6,050 nucleotides of DNA from Actinomycetota bacterium (GTDB lineage Bacteria; Actinomycetota; Actinomycetes; Mycobacteriales; Micromonosporaceae). Each line of letters starts with the position of its first letter. Within the stretch, counting starts at the first letter, position 1. Where the stretch lies: contig VAXX01000223.1 of the NCBI GenBank assembly GCA_005885115.1, positions 1 to 6,050 on the forward strand. Direction: 5' to 3'. Below are positions 1 to 5,610 of the stretch, in pieces. The notes beneath the pieces are model-generated. The model was not told the origin of the DNA and ran no database searches. It worked only from the letters and a program-made list of their open reading frames with translations. The translations under genes and the position numbers were made by a program.

Positions 1-2192
1 ACGAGGTGTACGCCTACGACGCGCTCGTGCTCGCCACCGGCTCGTACCCCTTCGTCCCGCCGGTACCGGGGAAGGATCTCAGCGGCTGTTTCGTGTACCG
101 GACGATCGACGATCTGGAAGCGCTGACCGCTTTTGCGAGCACCGCTCGCAGTACCGGAGTGGTGGTCGGCGGCGGCCTGCTCGGCCTGGAGGCCGCCAAC
201 GCCCTGCGAAACCTGGGCCTGACCACCCACGTCGTGGAGTTCGCGCCCCGGCTGATGCCGATGCAGGTGGACGAGGCCGGCGGGGCGATGCTGCGCCGAC
301 ACATCGAGGACCTCGGCCTGACCGTCCACACTGGACGGTCAGCGGCCCGGGTCCTCGGCGAGGACACCGTGAAGCAGGTCGTCTTCGAGGACGGCGGCGT
401 GATCCGCGCCGATGTCGTGGTCTTCGCCGCCGGGGTACGCCCGCGCGACGAACTGGCCCGGGCGGCGGGCCTGGCCGTCGGTGCCCGGGGCGGGATCGTC
501 GTGGACGGGTCCTGCCGTACCTCCGCGCAGGACGTGTACGCCATCGGCGAGTGCGCCGAGATCGACGGCCGGGTCTACGGTCTGGTCGCCCCCGGGTACG
601 CGATGGCCGAGGTGGTCGCCGACCGGCTGCTCGGCGGTACCGCCACGTTCCCCGGCGCGGACACCTCGACCAAGCTGAAGCTGCTCGGCGTGGACGTCGC
701 CTCGTTCGGCGAGACCACCGGCCCGCTGGACGTGACGTTCACCGACCCGGCCACCCGGGTGTACGCCAAACTCGTGCTCTCCGACGACGCGCAGACCCTG
801 CTCGGCGGGGTACTGGTCGGCGACGCCAGCGCGTACCCCACGTTGCGCGCGACCCTCGGCGGACCGCTCCCGGCGCCGCCGCTGGCGCTGCTCGCCCCGG
901 CCGGCGCCGGCGAGGGCAACGCCCTGCCCGGCAGCGCCCAGATCTGCTCGTGCAACGCGGTCACCAAGGACACCATCCTGACCGCGATCCGGGAGCAGGG
1001 CTGCACCGACGTCGCCGCCGTCAAGGCGTGCACCCGCGCCGGCACCACCTGCGGATCGTGCGTACCGCTGGTGAAGAAGCTGCTCGGCGAGGCCGGCGTC
1101 ACCCAGTCCACGGCGCTGTGCGAGCACTTCGAGCACACCCGGCAGGAGCTGTTCGACATCATCCGGGTCCGCGGGATCCGCACGTTCAGCGACGTGGTGA
1201 CCCGGCACGGCCGGGGCCGGGGCTGCGACATCTGCAAGCCGGTCGTCGCCTCGATCCTCGCCTCGCTGGGTACCGGATACATCCTCGACGGCGAACAGGC
1301 GACGTTGCAGGACACCAACGACCACTTCCTGGCCAACATGCAGCGCGACGGCACGTACTCGGTCGTGCCGAGGATCCCGGGCGGGGAGATCACGCCGGAC
1401 AAGCTGATCGTCATCGGCGAGGTGGCCCGGGACTTCGGGCTCTACACCAAAATCACCGGCGGGCAGCGGATCGACCTGTTCGGGGCGCGGGTCGAGCAGT
1501 TGCCGGCGATCTGGCGCCGGCTGGTGGACGCGGGCTTCGAGTCCGGGCACGCGTACGGCAAGGCGCTGCGTACCGTCAAGTCGTGCGTCGGCTCGACCTG
1601 GTGCCGGTACGGCGTTCAGGACTCGGTGGGCCTGGCGATCGCGTTGGAGCTGCGGTACCGGGGACTGCGCGCCCCGCACAAGCTCAAGGCCGGGGTGTCC
1701 GGGTGTGCCCGGGAGTGCGCCGAGGCCCGGAGCAAGGACTTCGGCATCATCGCCACCGAGCACGGCTGGAACCTCTACCTCGGCGGCAACGGCGGCTTCA
1801 AGCCGCGCCACGCGGACCTGTTCCTGTCTGACGTTTCCACGGACGTACTCGTCCGGACCATCGACCGGTTCCTGATGTACTACATTCGCACGGCCGACCG
1901 ACTGCAACGTACCGCCGCGTGGCTGGAGGGCCTCGACGGCGGGCTGGACTACCTCCGCCGGGTCATCGTCGACGACGAACTGGGGCTCGGTGCCGAACTC
2001 GACGCCGCCATGGCCCGGCACGTGGGGTCCTATGTGGACGAATGGAGGTCCACTGTGGACGATCCGGAGCGGTTGTCGCGCTTCGTCTCGTTCGTGAACG
2101 CGCCGGACACCCCCGACCCGTCGATCAGTTTCGAGGTCGAGCGGGGGCAGCGGGTACCCCGTGGGCCGGTCGCGTTGGGGATGCCGCGATGA
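1..2192 (+). CDS. nirB: Nitrite reductase [NAD(P)H] large subunit NirB, 5'-truncated by the window edge
   Basis: Catalyses six-electron reduction of nitrite to ammonium in the cytoplasm, with NirD, for nitrogen assimilation. The window enters the frame at base 3; numbering residues from the GTG at base 6, 728 residues are present and roughly 100 N-terminal ones, including the first FAD-binding glycine motif, are missing. Visible in order: the FAD-domain segment YDALVLATGS (4-13); an NAD(P)H-binding glycine motif GGGLLG (55-60); the second FAD motif VYAIGE (177-182); a BFD-type 2Fe-2S site C314, C316, C349, C352; a further cysteine pair C407/C410 in the GCDICKP segment; the sulfite/nitrite reductase half with siroheme/4Fe-4S ligands C527, C533, C567, C571 (CX5C and CX3C). 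No catalytic cysteine is missing. The TGA overlaps the nirD ATG, so translation is probably coupled. The promoter, where GlnR would be expected in actinomycetes, lies outside. Confidence 0.96.
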   Translation, partial: EVYAYDALVLATGSYPFVPPVPGKDLSGCFVYRTIDDLEALTAFASTARSTGVVVGGGLLGLEAANALRNLGLTTHVVEFAPRLMPMQVDEAGGAMLRRHIEDLGLTVHTGRSAARVLGEDTVKQVVFEDGGVIRADVVVFAAGVRPRDELARAAGLAVGARGGIVVDGSCRTSAQDVYAIGECAEIDGRVYGLVAPGYAMAEVVADRLLGGTATFPGADTSTKLKLLGVDVASFGETTGPLDVTFTDPATRVYAKLVLSDDAQTLLGGVLVGDASAYPTLRATLGGPLPAPPLALLAPAGAGEGNALPGSAQICSCNAVTKDTILTAIREQGCTDVAAVKACTRAGTTCGSCVPLVKKLLGEAGVTQSTALCEHFEHTRQELFDIIRVRGIRTFSDVVTRHGRGRGCDICKPVVASILASLGTGYILDGEQATLQDTNDHFLANMQRDGTYSVVPRIPGGEITPDKLIVIGEVARDFGLYTKITGGQRIDLFGARVEQLPAIWRRLVDAGFESGHAYGKALRTVKSCVGSTWCRYGVQDSVGLAIALELRYRGLRAPHKLKAGVSGCARECAEARSKDFGIIATEHGWNLYLGGNGGFKPRHADLFLSDVSTDVLVRTIDRFLMYYIRTADRLQRTAAWLEGLDGGLDYLRRVIVDDELGLGAELDAAMARHVGSYVDEWRSTVDDPERLSRFVSFVNAPDTPDPSISFEVERGQRVPRGPVALGMPR

Positions 2193-2515
2193 CCTGGGAG
2201 ATCGTCTGCCCGTACCACCGGCTAGAACCCGAGCGCGGGGTGGCCGCGCTGGTCGGCGGTACCCCGGTCGCGCTGTTCCGGCTGCACGACGGCACCCTGC
2301 GGGCCATCGGCAACGTCGATCCGTTCACCGGAGCCAGCGTCCTGTCCCGGGGCATCGTGGGCAGCCGGGGCGAGGCCCCGACCGTCGCGTCACCGCTGCA
2401 CAAGCAGGTGTACGACCTGCGTACCGGGGTCTGCCTGGACGCTCCCGAGGTCCGGGTACCGGTCTACCCGGTACGCCTGCGCGCCGGCCTGGTCGAAGTC
2501 GGGTGGGGATCGTGA
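2189..2515 (+). CDS. nirD: Nitrite reductase [NAD(P)H] small subunit NirD
   Basis: Small partner of NirB, 108 residues, the usual length for NirD. It has the Rieske-like beta fold: a core VALFRLHDGTLRAIGNVDPF (residues 27-46) and a C-terminal segment SPLHKQVYDLRTG. The Cys-His pairs that bind a 2Fe-2S cluster in true Rieske proteins are absent (N-V-D-P and S-P-L-H stand where C-x-H and C-x-x-H would be), which is normal for NirD and means it is not itself expected to carry a cluster. The start is the ATG at 2189, overlapping the nirB stop in an ATGA arrangement; only a weak GGGGA lies upstream, so reinitiation after nirB is likely. Its own stop overlaps the GTG of the next gene in a GTGA arrangement. 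The identification rests on motif and position together. Confidence 0.93.
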   Translation: MTWEIVCPYHRLEPERGVAALVGGTPVALFRLHDGTLRAIGNVDPFTGASVLSRGIVGSRGEAPTVASPLHKQVYDLRTGVCLDAPEVRVPVYPVRLRAGLVEVGWGS

Positions 2516-3606
2516 CGGACGAGGAACCGTTGTGCGGCTTCACCGTCGCGGTCACCGCCGACCGCCGGCGCGACGAGCTGGCCGCGTTGCTGGAGCGGCG
2601 CGGTGCCCGGGTGGTCCTCGCGCCCGCGCTGCGGATCGTCCCGCTGGCTGACGACGTGGAACTGCGCGCGACGACCCTCGCGCTGGTGGAGGAACCGCCC
2701 GACGTGGTGGTCGCGTGCACCGGCATCGGCCTGCGCGGCTGGCTGGAGGCGGCCGAGGGCTGGGGGCTGAGCGAGCGCCTCAAGACGGTCATCGGCGACA
2801 CGTACCTCATCGCCCGGGGACCCAAGGCGCGCGGTGCGCTGCGCGCGGCGGGCCTGGCCGACGACTGGTCGCCGGACTCGGAGTCCTGCGACGAGGTGCT
2901 CGAACACCTGCTGGAGCGGGGCGTGGACGGCCAGCGGATCGCGGTACAGCTGCACGGGGAGCCGCAGCCGGAGTTCTGCGGGGCACTGGCCGCGGCCGGA
3001 GCCGACGTCGTGGAGGTGTCGGTCTACCGGTGGGTACCGCCGGTCGACCCGACCCCGCTGCGTCGGCTGGTCGACCTGTCGGTCAACCGGCTGGTCGACG
3101 CGGTCACCTTCACGTCGGCACCGGCGGTCGGCGCGCTGCTCCGGTTGGCGGGTCCGGACTGCGATGCGCTGCTTGACGCCCTGCGTACCGATGTGGTTGC
3201 CGCTTGTGTCGGCCCGGTGACCGCGGCGCCGCTGGTACGGCGCGGGATCCCGGTCGTGCAGCCCAACCGGGCACGGCTGGGCGGGCTCGTCCGCGCGCTC
3301 GTGGACGAGCTGCCCAAGCGCGCGCCGACACTGCGGGTCGCCGGCCAGGAGGTGACGCTGCGAGGCCATGCCGCGCTGGTCGACGGGGCGCTGCGGCCGC
3401 TGGCTCCGGCCCCGATGGCGGTGCTGCGCGCGCTGGCCGCCACCCCCGGCCGGGTGCTGTCCCGCGCGGCGCTGCTGACCGCGCTGCCACGCGGCGCGGA
3501 CGAGCACGCGGTGGAGATGGCCGTCGCGCGCCTGCGCGCCGCCCTCGGCGGCTCGGCCTTCGTGCAGACGGTCGTCAAGCGGGGGTACCGGCTGAGGGTC
3601 GACTGA
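2512..3606 (+). CDS. nnaR: NnaR-type regulator: HemD-like (uroporphyrinogen-III synthase) domain fused to an OmpR-type winged helix
   Basis: A 364-residue fusion. Residues about 8-265 form a uroporphyrinogen-III synthase-like domain: repeated alpha/beta halves, TVAVTADRRRDELAALLERR near the start, VDAVTFTSAPAVGALL around 200 and VVAACVGPVTAAPLVRRGIP around 230-250. Residues about 270-364 match an OmpR/PhoB C-terminal winged helix: RPLAPAPMAVLRALAATPGR, then VEMAVARLRAALG as recognition helix, ending in VKRGYRLRVD. This architecture is known from Streptomyces NnaR and mycobacterial Rv0260c-type proteins, which regulate nitrate/nitrite assimilation with GlnR. The GTG start overlaps the nirD stop (GTGA), placing regulator and enzyme on one mRNA and suggesting self-adjusting control. 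No receiver domain is seen. The frame is open back to 2161, but that part overlaps nirD and is not coding. It could retain enzymatic HemD activity; I consider a regulator likelier. The symbol rests on architecture and synteny. Confidence 0.88.
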   Translation: MTDEEPLCGFTVAVTADRRRDELAALLERRGARVVLAPALRIVPLADDVELRATTLALVEEPPDVVVACTGIGLRGWLEAAEGWGLSERLKTVIGDTYLIARGPKARGALRAAGLADDWSPDSESCDEVLEHLLERGVDGQRIAVQLHGEPQPEFCGALAAAGADVVEVSVYRWVPPVDPTPLRRLVDLSVNRLVDAVTFTSAPAVGALLRLAGPDCDALLDALRTDVVAACVGPVTAAPLVRRGIPVVQPNRARLGGLVRALVDELPKRAPTLRVAGQEVTLRGHAALVDGALRPLAPAPMAVLRALAATPGRVLSRAALLTALPRGADEHAVEMAVARLRAALGGSAFVQTVVKRGYRLRVD

Positions 3607-3629
3607 GCGGAACCGAGCCGGGGTTCGGC
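3607..3629 (+). terminator. Weak hairpin after nnaR
   Basis: Arms GCGGAACC (3607-3614) and GGTTCGGC (3622-3629) pair with one G-G mismatch around a 7-base loop, starting directly after the nnaR TGA. There is no T-tract, so it may only be a 3'-end stabilising or Rho-assisted stem. Confidence 0.3.
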
Positions 3630-3639
3630 GAGGTGAGCA

Positions 3640-3659
3640 CAGTCGACGTGGCTCGACTG
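3640..3659. promoter_or_regulatory. 7-bp-arm inverted repeat upstream of the Nudix gene, possible operator
   Basis: CAGTCGA (3640-3646) and TCGACTG (3653-3659) are perfect reverse complements separated by six bases. The site ends 42 bases before the GTG at 3702, a position fitting an operator or promoter-proximal site. The word TCGACTGA also occurs at the very end of nnaR (3599-3606). I could not assign convincing -35/-10 boxes here, and the binding protein is unknown. Confidence 0.35.
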
Positions 3660-3690
3660 ATACCCGAGTTCCGCATACCCGTGCCTTGGC

Positions 3691-3695
3691 GGAGG
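3691..3695 (+). promoter_or_regulatory. Shine-Dalgarno GGAGG that favours the GTG 3702 start
   Basis: A GGAGG lies six bases before the GTG at 3702, near-ideal spacing. The alternative ATG at 3729 has no comparable purine-rich stretch upstream, so this site decides my start choice for the Nudix gene. Confidence 0.6.
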
Positions 3696-3701
3696 TTTGC
3701 C

Positions 3702-4277
3702 GTGGCCGGTACGACGCACGATGAGCCCATGAGTATCACCGCCGAGGTGCTCCACGGCCTCGTGGAGAAGTACCTGGCCGAGTACCCCGACGAGTGGAGC
3801 CGCCTCGCCCGGCTCAGCCTCGCCCTCACCACCCCCGGCGAACCGTCCGGACACGTCACCTCCGCCGTGGTACTCATCGATCCGCGCTGGCGGGTCCTGT
3901 ACCTGCACCACCCGGGCCGGCAGCGCTGGCTGCTGCCCGAGGCGCACCTGACCGACGCCGACGACTGGCTCCCCGACGCCGCCCTGCGTGAGCTGTACGA
4001 GCGCTTCGGCATCGAGCCCGACACGGTGGCCCCGCTGCCGGGGTTCGAGGTCACGCCGCTGGACATCGACGTCCATCGAAGGCCGGCGAACCGGGCCACC
4101 GGCCGCCCCGAGCACTGGCACTTCGAGATCCGGCACGCCTTCCAGGTCGCCGGTACCCCGACCATCCGGCCCGACCCCGCCGACGGTCAACCGGCGTGGC
4201 TGGCCCCGGACGCGGTACCCGGCTTCGCCCTGCGCCTCAAGCTGCGCGCCATCCACCAGACCGTGACGGGCGACTGA
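3702..4277 (+). CDS. Nudix-fold protein with degenerate Nudix box
   Basis: 191 residues from GTG 3702, or 182 from ATG 3729; numbering below is from the ATG. GHVTSAVVLIDPRWRVLYLH (41-60) and the later LDIDVH (111-116) plus PEHWHFEIRHAF (127-138) match an actinobacterial Nudix hydrolase family whose members usually read LPGGH...REL.EETGI. Here the corresponding segments are LPEAH (69-73) and RELYERFGI (87-95): the glycines after the proline are replaced and the second glutamate of the metal-binding REUxEExGU motif is Arg92. E88 and E91 remain. The protein may therefore be weakly active, altered in substrate or non-catalytic; the substrate is unknown. The N-terminal 40 residues look like a helical extension rich in Glu and Leu. 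It is separated from nnaR by 95 bases holding a dyad, so it probably has its own promoter, and it converges on cvnD. I see no functional link to nitrite reduction. Confidence 0.83.
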   Translation: MAGTTHDEPMSITAEVLHGLVEKYLAEYPDEWSRLARLSLALTTPGEPSGHVTSAVVLIDPRWRVLYLHHPGRQRWLLPEAHLTDADDWLPDAALRELYERFGIEPDTVAPLPGFEVTPLDIDVHRRPANRATGRPEHWHFEIRHAFQVAGTPTIRPDPADGQPAWLAPDAVPGFALRLKLRAIHQTVTGD

Positions 4278-4287
4278 GCTCCCCGAA

Positions 4288-4310
4288 GCGCCTGGACCGA
4301 CGGTCGGCGC
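4288..4310. terminator. Candidate bidirectional terminator hairpin between convergent genes
   Basis: The 38-base gap between the Nudix stop (4277) and the cvnD stop (4316) is mostly one hairpin: GCGCC (4288-4292), a two-base TG bulge, GACC, the loop GAC, GGTC, then GGCGC (4306-4310), giving nine base pairs. No T-tract is present on either side, as is common in high-GC actinomycetes. Its position between convergent genes is the main support. Confidence 0.5.
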
Positions 4311-4315
4311 GGCGG

Positions 4316-4924
4316 CTACACGCCGGTCCGGGTCAGCTCCACCCGCAGTTCGTTGATCGCGTGTTCGAGGACCCCGATCAGGATGGCCTTCACCGACTCC
4401 CGCTGCCGGGCGTCACACAGCATCAGCGGCACCTCCGGCGCGATGGCCAGCGCCTCCCGTACCTCCTCGGCGGCGTAGCGGGGAGCGCCGTCGAAGCAGT
4501 TGACGCCGACCACATACGGCAGCCGCCGGCTCTCGAAGAAGTCGATCGGCGCGAAGGAGTCGGTGACCCGCCGGGTGTCCACGAGTACCACCGCACCGAG
4601 CGCGCCCCGGATCAGCTCGTCCCACATGAACCAGAACCGGGTCTGCCCCGGCGTACCGAACAGGTACAGGATCAGGTCCTCGCCCATGGTGATCCGGCCG
4701 AAGTCCATGGCGACCGTGGTGGTGGCCTTGCCGGGTACCTTCGACGGATCGTCGATGCCCACCCCGGCCGCGGTCATCACGGCCTCGGTGGTCAACGGGG
4801 TGATCTCGGAGACCGCACCGACCAGCGTGGTCTTGCCCACGCCGAACCCACCCGCGACCACGATCTTCGCGGATCTGATGGTCGACGGTCCGCCCCCGGT
4901 ACCGTCAAAGCTTGCGGAGTCCAC
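4316..4924 (-). CDS. cvnD: Conservon GTPase CvnD (Ras-like ATP/GTP-binding protein)
   Basis: A small cytoplasmic GTPase of 202 residues, the usual size for conservon D proteins, thought to act as the switch of a CvnA-D complex at the membrane. Visible motifs: a P-loop GGFGVGKT (25-32); a threonine-rich switch I region TTTVAMDFG (68-76); LFGTPGQ (89-94) in place of Ras DTAGQ, where the glycine instead of aspartate is usual for this family; NCFD (142-145) for NKxD; and CDAR (170-173) in the base-recognition position. All nucleotide-binding elements look intact. The start is GTG at 4924, preceded by GGAAAGGG at about six bases; it overlaps the end of cvnC by 20 bases, as in other conservons. Because the upstream cvnC is frameshifted, translational coupling is probably disturbed. 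No cytochrome P450 (cvnE) follows; the next gene downstream is convergent. Confidence 0.94.
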   Translation of the reverse strand: MDSASFDGTGGGPSTIRSAKIVVAGGFGVGKTTLVGAVSEITPLTTEAVMTAAGVGIDDPSKVPGKATTTVAMDFGRITMGEDLILYLFGTPGQTRFWFMWDELIRGALGAVVLVDTRRVTDSFAPIDFFESRRLPYVVGVNCFDGAPRYAAEEVREALAIAPEVPLMLCDARQRESVKAILIGVLEHAINELRVELTRTGV

Positions 4925-5157
4925 TGAGCACCCTTTCCAGCAGGTCCATGCGGTCCCCGGGCCGTGCCTCCACGGGGTTGTGTAGCGCGAGCAGTCCGTC
5001 GGCGACCATGTCCGCGACGAGCACCCGGGACACGCCCAGGGGCAACCGGGTGTACGCCCGCCTCGATGGCGATGTCACGCTGGGGCTCGGTCCGGCCACG
5101 GGTGACCGCGTACGGCCGTACCAGCGCACCGCGTGGATCGTCGCCGGTCCGCTCCAT
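4905..5157 (-). pseudogene. cvnC: Conservon protein CvnC (DUF742), disrupted by internal deletion and frameshift
   Basis: DUF742 proteins are winged-helix-like conservon partners, typically about 115-135 residues. From ATG 5157, preceded by GGAAGGGGG at nine bases, one frame gives the family's N-terminal hallmark LVRPYAVTRGRTEPQRDIAIEA (residues 12-33, ending at 5059). The family's C-terminal half appears in a different frame: AYTRLPLGVSRVLVADM, beginning near 5057, through LLERVLSGLRKL to a TGA at 4905. In intact relatives roughly 40 residues, including the LCR...SVAEVAA helix, lie between these blocks; here they abut at 5055-5062. The span of 253 bases is not a multiple of three. So part of the gene is deleted, with loss of frame, and no frame encodes a full domain. 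The ATG frame would run on to 4792, giving a 121-residue hybrid. Misassembly or sequence error is the main alternative to true gene decay. Confidence 0.85.
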
Positions 5158-5187
5158 GGCCCCTCACCCCCTTCCGTGCTCGCCGGT

Positions 5188-5207
5188 GCGCCGGGGTTAT
5201 CCGGCGC
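5188..5207 (-). other. Stem-loop spanning the cvnB stop codon
   Basis: GCGCCGG (5188-5194) and CCGGCGC (5201-5207) form a perfect seven-pair G/C stem around a six-base loop that contains the cvnB TAA. There is no T-tract on either strand. It sits in the 39-base gap before cvnC and could slow 3'-end decay or attenuate transcription into cvnC-cvnD; chance in GC-rich DNA is also possible. Confidence 0.35.
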
Positions 5208-5610
5208 TCGTCACGCTCTGCCGGGCGGCCGGCGTCAGCGCCTGACCGACCCGCTCGACCAGCAGCGCCATCTCGTACCCGACCTGGCCGACGTCGCAGC
5301 TACGGCTGGCCAGCACCGCCAGGCACGAGCCGTCGCTGATGGACATCAGGAACAGGTACCCGCCGTCCATCTCGATGATGGTCTGGAGCACCTCGCCGCC
5401 GTTGAAGTACCGGGCCGTCCCCTGGGTCAGGCTGATCACGCCGGCCGCGATCGCGGCGAGCTGGTCGGCCCGGTCCTCGGGCAGGAACCGGGACGAGGCC
5501 AGCAACAGGCCGTCCGCCGATACCGCGACCACGTGTGCGATGCCGGGCAACTGGTCGGCGAAATTGTTGAGCAGCCAGCTCATGTCCCGCATGGCGCCTG
5601 GCCCGTTCAT
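5197..5610 (-). CDS. cvnB: Conservon roadblock/LC7-domain protein CvnB
   Basis: A 137-residue roadblock/LC7 (MglB-like) protein, full length for CvnB. It is expected to dimerise and to act with the CvnD GTPase, possibly as a GTPase-regulating partner, at the membrane-bound complex. Recognisable stretches: MSWLLNNFADQLPGIAHVVA near residues 10-29, the typical N-terminal helix and first strand; VSADGLLLASS (30-40); DRADQLAAIAAGVISLTQGT (46-65); then IEMDGGYLFLMSISDGSCLAVLA in the central sheet and a C-terminal helix VGYEMALLVERVGQAL. I start it at ATG 5610, which shares one base with the cvnA stop (TGATG) and has GAGGAG eight bases upstream; a TTG at 5613 would add one residue. It ends with TAA, 39 bases before the cvnC start. 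Confidence 0.94.
   Translation of the reverse strand: MNGPGAMRDMSWLLNNFADQLPGIAHVVAVSADGLLLASSRFLPEDRADQLAAIAAGVISLTQGTARYFNGGEVLQTIIEMDGGYLFLMSISDGSCLAVLASRSCDVGQVGYEMALLVERVGQALTPAARQSVTSAG

Noticed and set aside
551..1831. A 426-codon plus-strand open frame within nirB
   Set aside because: Arginine-rich translation in a shifted frame of nirB, with no recognisable motifs.
339..2021. A 560-codon open frame on the minus strand opposite nirB
   Set aside because: It is a by-product of GC-rich third positions. Its translation is Arg/Gly/Val-rich with no domain, while the plus strand encodes clear NirB motifs throughout.
2033..2062. Direct repeat TGTGGACGA at 2033-2041 and 2054-2062 with an inverted GTCCAC between
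   Set aside because: It lies inside nirB coding sequence (YVDEWRSTVDDP) with a seven-codon period; most likely codon coincidence.
2161..2511. N-terminal extension of nnaR back to 2161
   Set aside because: This stretch encodes nirD in another frame, and its translation lacks homology-like features; the GTG at 2512 starts right at the HemD-like domain.
2464..4256. Long minus-strand open frames opposite nnaR and the Nudix gene
   Set aside because: Low-complexity translations in the typical antisense phase of GC-rich genes; the plus-strand products have family motifs.
4196..4927. A 243-codon plus-strand open frame opposite cvnD
   Set aside because: It overlaps the whole of cvnD, whose P-loop and GTPase motifs are unmistakable; the product is His/Arg/Gly-rich without a domain.
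4905..5129. A separate small gene starting at 5129 for the DUF742 C-terminal half
   Set aside because: The first 24 residues would be out-of-frame translation of the DUF742 N-terminal coding part, so it is better read as part of a broken cvnC.
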